Below, in pieces: positions 1-4,364 of a stretch of DNA of 6,264 nt. The stretch comes from an uncultured Lachnospiraceae bacterium (GTDB lineage: Bacteria > Bacillota > Clostridia > Lachnospirales > Lachnospiraceae), in NCBI GenBank assembly GCA_945836565.1, contig CAMALN010000102.1, positions 1 to 6,264 on the forward strand. Reading direction: 5' to 3'. A model generated the notes under the pieces. That model saw only the letters and a list, made by a program, of their open reading frames with translations. It was not told where the DNA came from and searched no databases. The number at the start of each line of letters is the position of its first letter. The stretch's first letter is position 1. A program made the translations under genes and the position numbers.

Positions 1-617
1 ACAGAGCGTTTCTTCATCCACTCATCAAGCTTTATGTAATAGCATTGTCCCCAGGAGGATATCTGAAGATATTCAGTATCGGATTCTTTATCCAGATATA
101 TTCCGGTTATTGTAAAATAGTGTGAATTTATTGACTGTGAATATGTAAATGTATTTTTGTTCTTGTTATATCTATATAATGCCAGTCCATGCTTCTTTAA
201 GAATACAAAATACGAAGCTGGAACAGGCAGATTGTTTGAAAGCATTTCTTCTATATTAAATAGTAATTTGTTTTTTCTTACAGTCGGTGCCCACCAGATA
301 AATGCTTTGATGGACTTTGCTCTCAGAGCACGCCAGAAGCCGAAGCCCATCTTCCAGAATGGCACACCGCGGGCTATAATAAAATGATATGCTTTCTTAA
401 AACGCTTATTTACAAAGTCTATATATTTATCTTGAGTTATGGACTGTTGCTTCATAATATAAAGCTCGGTATCGGACATAGAGATAGCTCCACAGCCATA
501 GTTCTCAAATGTTTTACAGCTATCCTTCCACCAGCCCTGGTCGCCGCCGAAGTATGTATGTGCGGAAGTCTTAATCTCTATGAAGTTTTGTGATGCTAAG
601 CCTGCTATACGCTCCAT
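1..617 (-). CDS. Putative papain-like (C39-like) cysteine peptidase, 3' end cut by window edge
   Basis: The minus strand is open from an ATG at 617 to base 1, giving 205 residues with no stop; the C-terminus lies outside the window. The visible part has FGGDQGWW (residues 23-30), then YGCGAISMSD (40-49) with candidate nucleophile Cys42, then HYFTITGIYLD (166-176) with candidate catalytic His166, then ISSWG (186-190), which resembles the NSWG element of papain folds. This order matches the C39-like/papain-like hypothetical proteins of clostridia (GGxQxWW, GCGP, H-x-TITG, SSWG). No signal peptide or clear membrane segment is seen, so a cytoplasmic location is inferred. An in-frame TAA lies 33 nt upstream of the ATG and no other usual start codon falls between them, so ATG 617 is the only good choice; GGATGAGG 8 nt upstream is a fair ribosome site. 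It starts 57 nt after the permease gene on the same strand, so cotranscription is likely. The substrate is unknown, and peptidase activity is inferred from motifs only. It could instead be an inactive relative or a transglutaminase-like/acyltransferase papain-fold enzyme. Confidence 0.7.
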   Translation of the reverse strand, partial: MERIAGLASQNFIEIKTSAHTYFGGDQGWWKDSCKTFENYGCGAISMSDTELYIMKQQSITQDKYIDFVNKRFKKAYHFIIARGVPFWKMGFGFWRALRAKSIKAFIWWAPTVRKNKLLFNIEEMLSNNLPVPASYFVFLKKHGLALYRYNKNKNTFTYSQSINSHYFTITGIYLDKESDTEYLQISSWGQCYYIKLDEWMKKRS

Positions 618-625
618 ATTGAAGT

Positions 626-633
626 CCTCATCC
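626..633 (-). promoter_or_regulatory. Ribosome binding site of the C39-like gene
   Basis: On the minus strand, GGATGAGG ends 8 nt before the ATG at 617. The match to the Shine-Dalgarno consensus is only moderate, but it is the sole candidate before the only available start codon in this frame. Confidence 0.45.
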
Positions 634-674
634 GGTATTGCTTCTTTTTATTAGATATATCGTCAGGCAGTTTA

Positions 675-1436
675 CTACTGTACATCCTTTTTAAGCTTAC
701 TGCTCATTATAAATGTAGCTAAAATATACAGCCCTAAAGCCCAAGCCATACTTATTATAACAGGTTTTGCGAGCTCTGAATAGTTTCCTGCTACAGAAAG
801 ACGGGCGCATTTTACACCATGATAAAACGGAAGGGCTTTTGACAGCTTCTGTATAGAGCCGCCGAGCTGGTCGACATCCATCCATATGTTTCCTATCATA
901 CTGCTTATTGTGATAATGATTGAGCATATACCCGGTGCAGCCTTTTCGGAAACCAAGGTGCCAAATATAAGTCCGAAGGATATAAAGCAAAGTGCAGACG
1001 GCAGAAGGGTGATGATGCTAAGCAATATACCTACTATGCTTATGCTCTTGCCGATTACTGCAGCGAGTATAAGTGCAGCGGTGTATGTTACCAGCATCTG
1101 AAGCAGGGCTATAATGATTACCGGCAGAGTGTAGCCGATTATGAAGTCAATCGACTTCATAGGAGAGGCATGCAGTCTCATAAGCAGCGAGGTTGTTCTG
1201 TCCTTTGATACCTGAATACAGGTAAAAAGCATTACAAATGACAGACCGAAATACGCCATGCCCGGAGCCAGATAATCAAGCTCAAAGATTTTCATGCCTG
1301 CCTCCTTTGGAATGCTGTTATTTACGATGCTCATAATAACCAGCATTACGATTGGAAAGCCCAGACAGAATATGTAGCTTAACGGGTCTCTCAATATTTC
1401 CTTGACGGTTCTTTTGCAAAATATAATTCCCTTCAT
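675..1436 (-). CDS. ABC-2 type transporter permease (drug/antibiotic exporter family)
   Basis: This is a 253-residue integral membrane protein of the ABC-2 permease family (DrrB-like), the membrane half of a simple exporter. A short cytoplasmic N-terminus containing VKEILRDPLS (11-20) is typical of the family. About six hydrophobic helices follow, near residues 20-38, 57-76, 97-127, 133-163, 166-185 and 226-244. The stretch YLAPGMAYFGLSFVMLF (55-71) followed by SKDRTTSLLMRLHASPMKSIDF (77-98) is the conserved family core after the second helix. An in-frame ATG at 1463 would add nine residues, but it has no ribosome site; the ATG at 1436 is preceded by AAAGGAA at good spacing and was chosen. 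It lies 69 nt downstream of the ATP-binding gene and 57 nt upstream of the C39-like gene, all on the minus strand, so the three probably form an operon. The transported substrate cannot be read from the sequence. Confidence 0.9.
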   Translation of the reverse strand: MKGIIFCKRTVKEILRDPLSYIFCLGFPIVMLVIMSIVNNSIPKEAGMKIFELDYLAPGMAYFGLSFVMLFTCIQVSKDRTTSLLMRLHASPMKSIDFIIGYTLPVIIIALLQMLVTYTAALILAAVIGKSISIVGILLSIITLLPSALCFISFGLIFGTLVSEKAAPGICSIIITISSMIGNIWMDVDQLGGSIQKLSKALPFYHGVKCARLSVAGNYSELAKPVIISMAWALGLYILATFIMSSKLKKDVQ

Positions 1437-1443
1437 AATGTAT

Positions 1444-1450
1444 TTCCTTT
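1444..1450 (-). promoter_or_regulatory. Ribosome binding site deciding the permease start
   Basis: AAAGGAA on the minus strand lies 7 nt before the ATG at 1436. It sits inside the reading frame that would begin at the earlier ATG (1463), which itself lacks any purine-rich site. This favours the shorter, 253-residue protein. Confidence 0.6.
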
Positions 1451-1505
1451 CTTGAATAATCATTATTTCATAAAAAACTTATTCTATGCTTTCTATAGGT
1501 TTGTA

Positions 1506-2231
1506 CTATATTTCTTCTGCGATTTTTATAAAGGCATTTTCCAGATTATCGGCACCGGTTAGCTTTAATAATTCATCGAGTGTTCCGGAAGCCTTGATAC
1601 AGCCGTCCACCATAATGGCTATACTATCTGACAGGCTTTCTGCCTCCTCCATATAATGAGTGGTAAGTATAACCGTGATTTTTGATTTCAGCCCTTCGAT
1701 TACCCTCCATAATTCTCTTCGTGCCAGTACATCCAATCCAAGGGTTGGTTCATCCAGAAATAAAATCCTTGGCTCGGTAATAAGTGCCATCGCGATGCTT
1801 AGCTTTCTCTGCCATCCGCCGGAGAGAGTCTTTGCTTTGTTTTTTTCAACCTCGTGTAGATTAAACTGCTCTATGACTTCATCTACGCGTTGCTTGCTCT
1901 TGCCTTTGTCCATCCCGTATATGCCTGCTATGAACTCCAGGTTCTCGCGAACCGTAAGATTCGGAGCGACTGAGGTCTCCTGGGTTGAGACATTCACTAT
2001 TGATTTGACTGCATTGATATCCTCCCTGATGCTGTGTCCCAGTATGTATGCGTCACCTGATGTTGGAACGGCGAGACCGGTAAGCATCTTAATAGTGGTA
2101 GTCTTTCCGGCACCATTTACTCCAAGCAGAGAGAACAGACAGCCCTCTTCAATGTTCAGGTTTATGTTATTTACTGCAACCTTTGCACCATATTCCTTTC
2201 TTAGATTTTTAATCTCTATTGCGTAAGCCAT
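1506..2231 (-). CDS. ABC-2 type transporter ATP-binding protein
   Basis: This is a complete 241-residue ATPase that would power the adjacent ABC-2 permease at the inner face of the membrane. All expected motifs are visible: Walker A GVNGAGKT (37-44), Q-loop Gln84 in STQETS, signature LSGGWQRK (136-143), Walker B ILFLDE (156-161) with catalytic Glu161, D-loop GLD (165-167), and switch His192 in TTHYMEEAE. The signature has Trp after LSGG where Gln or Met is more usual; this is a tolerated variation. The C-terminus LENAFIKIAEE fits DrrA/CcmA-type drug exporter ATPases, which act as homodimers with two permease copies. The start at 2231 is fixed by a strong GAGGAGGA site 7 nt upstream. It is the first gene of the leftward operon and is divergent from the heterodimeric exporter genes across a 339-bp intergenic region. 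No frameshift or missing residue is seen. Confidence 0.95.
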   Translation of the reverse strand: MAYAIEIKNLRKEYGAKVAVNNINLNIEEGCLFSLLGVNGAGKTTTIKMLTGLAVPTSGDAYILGHSIREDINAVKSIVNVSTQETSVAPNLTVRENLEFIAGIYGMDKGKSKQRVDEVIEQFNLHEVEKNKAKTLSGGWQRKLSIAMALITEPRILFLDEPTLGLDVLARRELWRVIEGLKSKITVILTTHYMEEAESLSDSIAIMVDGCIKASGTLDELLKLTGADNLENAFIKIAEEI

Positions 2232-2237
2232 ATTGTA

Positions 2238-2245
2238 TCCTCCTC
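2238..2245 (-). promoter_or_regulatory. Strong ribosome binding site of the ABC-2 ATPase gene
   Basis: GAGGAGGA on the minus strand contains the full AGGAGG core, 7 nt before the ATG at 2231. It is a near-perfect Shine-Dalgarno sequence and confirms the start codon. Confidence 0.9.
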
Positions 2246-2279
2246 GTAACTTGACTTATTTTTAACGTATGACCGCATG

Positions 2280-2318
2280 TGCTGATATATGAACAAACAG
2301 CATCTTGTGCCCGCTGTT
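2280..2318 (-). other. Two mutually exclusive short hairpins in the probable leader of the ABC-2 operon
   Basis: Read on the minus strand, AACAGC can pair with GCTGTT (6 bp, 11-nt loop), while TGCTG, which shares bases with that second arm, can instead pair with CAGCA further downstream (5 bp, 13-nt loop). Both cannot form at once. The stems are short and neither is followed by a T-run, so this may be chance. Confidence 0.2.
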
Positions 2319-2349
2319 ATGCAAACTCTTTATCTCTTGTCTGTAAAGG

Positions 2350-2364
2350 ATTATACCTATTATA
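2350..2364 (-). promoter_or_regulatory. Candidate -10 boxes for the leftward ABC-2 operon
   Basis: On the minus strand two exact TATAAT hexamers occur close together, at 2364-2359 and 2355-2350, upstream of the ATPase gene. Neither has a good TTGACA-like -35 element at 16-18 bp, nor a TG extension. The promoter is therefore plausible by position, but weak or activator-dependent if real. A start near 2343 would give a leader of about 110 nt. Confidence 0.35.
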
Positions 2365-2433
2365 TAAGAAAAGAAAATAGCTTCGTGACGTATGGTATAT
2401 ATGTAAGGATAACTGGTACATAAAAGTCACATA

Positions 2434-2445
2434 TGATTTAAATCA
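2434..2445. promoter_or_regulatory. Perfect 12-bp palindrome, possible operator (Crp/Fnr-like)
   Basis: TGATTTAAATCA is its own reverse complement and lies 22 bp upstream of the -35 box at 2468. The form TGAT-N4-ATCA is like the core of Crp/Fnr-family sites (TTGAT-N4-ATCAA), though the outer bases do not match the Fnr consensus. Its centre (2439.5) would sit about 63 bp before the predicted transcription start, close to the position used by class I activators. The regulator is not in this window. An AT-rich palindrome can also arise by chance. Confidence 0.35.
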
Positions 2446-2467
2446 CAAAAAATTCACAATGCAATTC

Positions 2468-2496
2468 TTGACTATAATTTTATAACTCTCTATAAT
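2468..2496 (+). promoter_or_regulatory. Sigma-A type promoter of the heterodimeric ABC exporter operon
   Basis: TTGACT (2468-2473) and TATAAT (2491-2496) are separated by exactly 17 bp, matching the consensus at five of six and six of six bases. Transcription should start near 2503, leaving a leader of about 68 nt before the ATG at 2571. The spacer contains the inverted repeat TATAA-TT-TTATA (2473-2484), which could bind a repressor, but this is speculative. Confidence 0.8.
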
Positions 2497-2503
2497 ACGA
2501 ATG

Positions 2504-2526
2504 TTTACAGTTTACATATATTTACA
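2504..2526 (+). repeat. Three TTTACA boxes at the start of the exporter transcript
   Basis: TTTACA occurs at 2504-2509, 2511-2516 and 2521-2526, with steps of 7 and 10 bp, directly at and after the predicted transcription start. A further copy on the opposite strand (TTTACAG, 2347-2341) lies just downstream of the minus-strand TATAAT at 2355-2350. The boxes may be operator half-sites, or simply AT-rich chance repeats. Confidence 0.4.
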
Positions 2527-2555
2527 ATATAAATAATAATATATATTTTTACCTG

Positions 2556-2563
2556 AAAGGAAG
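2556..2563 (+). promoter_or_regulatory. Ribosome binding site of the first exporter half
   Basis: AAAGGAAG lies 7 nt before the ATG at 2571 and is the only good site nearby; it fixes the start of the 597-residue protein. Confidence 0.75.
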
Positions 2564-2570
2564 TGTTGGA

Positions 2571-4364
2571 ATGATTAAAACCTTAGCGGCGCATATTAAG
2601 GAGTACAAGAAAGCATCTGTTATGACGCCGGTATTTATGATTTTTGAGGTTATCGTTGAGATGCTTATACCTATACTTATGGCATCTATGGTAGATAACG
2701 GCGTGGATAAGGGAGATATGAACCATATATTGTTAATGGGACTGGGCATGCTCGCCCTTGCGGCAGTTGGCCTTTTCGCCGGTATTATGGGTGGTGTTTA
2801 TGGTGCGAAGGCTTCGACAGGCTTCGCAAAGAATCTTAGAGAGGCTATGTACAATAATATTCAGACCTTTTCGTTCGCAAATATTGATAAATTTTCTACA
2901 GCAGGTCTTGTAACAAGGCTTACAACAGATGTAACAAATATTCAGATGGCGTACCAGATGTTGCTTCGTATGTGCATGAGAGCCCCGGCTATGCTTATAT
3001 TTGCTATGGCTATGGCATTTACCATAAGTCCAAGGCTTTCGAGTATATATTTGATAGCGGTATGTATCATGGGTGTTTTGCTTGCGCTTATCATAAAGTT
3101 TGCTACAAAATATTTTACTGAGGTTTTCAAAAAGTACGATGACTTAAATGCAAGTGTTCAGGAAAACGTATCAGCGATAAGAGTTGTAAAAGCTTTTGTA
3201 CGTGAGGATTATGAGAAACAAAAGTTTTCTAAGGCAAGTGAAAATGTATACAGACTCTTTGTGAAGGCTGAGAAGATAGTTGCAAATAACTCGCCTCTTA
3301 TGATGTTTACCGTGTATTCATGTATTCTAGGTATAAGCTGGATTGGCGCACATATGATAGTGAGCAACACACTATCTACCGGCGATTTGATGGCACTTCT
3401 CGCTTATTGTATGAATATTCTTATGAGCCTTATGATATTGTCGATGATATTCGTGATGATGTCCATGAGCTCGGCAAGTGCCAAGAGAATTGCTGAGGTT
3501 TTAGAGGAAAAGGCTGATATAGTCAATCCTGATAAGCCTGTATATGAGGTAAAGGACGGAAGCATAGATTTCAATAATGTGAGCTTTAAGTATATCACGA
3601 AGGATAATATGCTTGAGGAAAAGGATGAAAATAGATATGTGCTTGAGGATATAGATGTACATATCAAATCAGGAGAAACCATAGGTATAATCGGTGGAAC
3701 AGGAAGCTCAAAGTCGAGTCTGGTTAACCTTATAAGCAGACTTTATGACGTTACCAAGGGTGAGCTTTTGGTAGGCGGAGTGAACGTGAAGAGCTACGAC
3801 CTTGATTCACTCAGAAATAATGTTGCAGTCGTGCTTCAGAAGAATGTGCTCTTCTCGGGAACAATATACGAGAATCTTCGTTGGGGTGATATAAATGCAA
3901 CTGATGAAGAGTGTCAAAGAGCCTGCAGACTTGCCTGCGCAGATGAATTTATTAATAATTTCCCTGATGGCTACAACACTCACATAGAACAGGGCGGAGC
4001 TAACGTATCAGGCGGTCAGAAGCAGAGATTATGTATAGCCAGAGCACTGCTTAAAAAGCCAAAGGTGCTTATCTTGGATGACAGTACAAGCGCAGTTGAT
4101 ACGGCAACGGATGCAAAAATCAGAAAAGCCTTTGCTGAGGAGATTCCTGATACGACTAAGATTATCATCGCTCAGCGTATCAATAGTGTAAGTCATGCTG
4201 ATAGAATTATTGTCATGGAAAATGGGCATATAGACGGTATAGGAACCCACGAGGAGCTTCTTGCCACAAATGAAATATACAGAGATGTATATGAGTCACA
4301 AACCAGCGGAGGCGGAGATTTTGATAGTCCGTCAGCAGACAGTGATAAGGGAGGTGACAGATAA
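2571..4364 (+). CDS. ABC exporter half-transporter, degenerate-site subunit of a heterodimer (BmrC/LmrC/TM287-like)
   Basis: This complete 597-residue protein is a membrane domain fused to an ATPase domain and should pair with the next gene's product as a multidrug-type exporter in the cytoplasmic membrane. Six helices lie near residues 18-40, 52-77, 137-157, 158-178, 243-266 and 275-298; the last is rich in Met. In the ATPase, Walker A is GGTGSSKS (375-382), Q-loop Gln423, signature VSGGQ (479-483), Walker B VLILDD (499-504) and D-loop SAVD (507-510). Asp504 replaces the catalytic Glu and Gln535 (IIIAQRI) replaces the switch His, so its own nucleotide site should be non-hydrolytic; the signature is intact and serves the partner's site. 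This asymmetry is the known mark of heterodimeric exporters. A roughly 10-residue acidic insert (about 343-355) precedes Walker A, and a hydrophilic Gly/Asp/Ser tail (579-597) ends the protein. A strong promoter and ribosome site precede it. The substrate is unknown. Confidence 0.95.
   Translation: MIKTLAAHIKEYKKASVMTPVFMIFEVIVEMLIPILMASMVDNGVDKGDMNHILLMGLGMLALAAVGLFAGIMGGVYGAKASTGFAKNLREAMYNNIQTFSFANIDKFSTAGLVTRLTTDVTNIQMAYQMLLRMCMRAPAMLIFAMAMAFTISPRLSSIYLIAVCIMGVLLALIIKFATKYFTEVFKKYDDLNASVQENVSAIRVVKAFVREDYEKQKFSKASENVYRLFVKAEKIVANNSPLMMFTVYSCILGISWIGAHMIVSNTLSTGDLMALLAYCMNILMSLMILSMIFVMMSMSSASAKRIAEVLEEKADIVNPDKPVYEVKDGSIDFNNVSFKYITKDNMLEEKDENRYVLEDIDVHIKSGETIGIIGGTGSSKSSLVNLISRLYDVTKGELLVGGVNVKSYDLDSLRNNVAVVLQKNVLFSGTIYENLRWGDINATDEECQRACRLACADEFINNFPDGYNTHIEQGGANVSGGQKQRLCIARALLKKPKVLILDDSTSAVDTATDAKIRKAFAEEIPDTTKIIIAQRINSVSHADRIIVMENGHIDGIGTHEELLATNEIYRDVYESQTSGGGDFDSPSADSDKGGDR
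4349..4357 (+). promoter_or_regulatory. Strong ribosome binding site of the second exporter half, inside the first gene
   Basis: GGGAGGTGA lies in the last codons of the first half-transporter gene, with the GGAGG core ending 9 nt before the ATG at 4364. It is an almost full complement of the 16S rRNA 3' end and fixes the second gene's start. Confidence 0.85.

Larger units (their letters stand above)
2232..2570. other. Divergent intergenic control region
   Basis: This 339-bp AT-rich stretch separates the two outward-reading operons and holds no supportable gene. It contains the plus-strand promoter, a perfect palindrome, TTTACA repeats, minus-strand TATAAT-like boxes and the two ribosome sites, each listed separately. 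No tRNA-like or known riboswitch fold is recognised, and no GC-rich hairpin followed by a T-run is present. Confidence 0.85.

Noticed and set aside
157..593. Two short plus-strand open frames (157-387 and 384-593)
   Set aside because: Both are antisense to the C39-like gene, whose minus-strand frame is unbroken for 205 codons and carries family motifs.
1437..1505. Possible weak terminator between the ABC-2 ATPase and permease genes
   Set aside because: On the minus strand CTAT can pair with ATAG ahead of AATAAGTTTTTT, but the stem is only four A/T-rich pairs with one G-C, too weak for termination. The two genes also need joint expression.
1660..2226. 188-codon open frame on the plus strand
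   Set aside because: It is antisense to the ABC-2 ATP-binding gene, which has every expected motif; the translation shows no family features.
3411..3467. Met-rich last membrane helix of the first exporter half (residues 281-299)
   Set aside because: At first it suggested metal or peptide binding, but Met-rich sixth helices are, as far as I recall, common in this exporter family, so it is not evidence of a special substrate.
3900..4200. Loss of catalytic Glu and His read as a decaying pseudogene
   Set aside because: The frame is intact, all other motifs are kept, and the partner gene has the complementary defect, which is the normal state for heterodimeric exporters.
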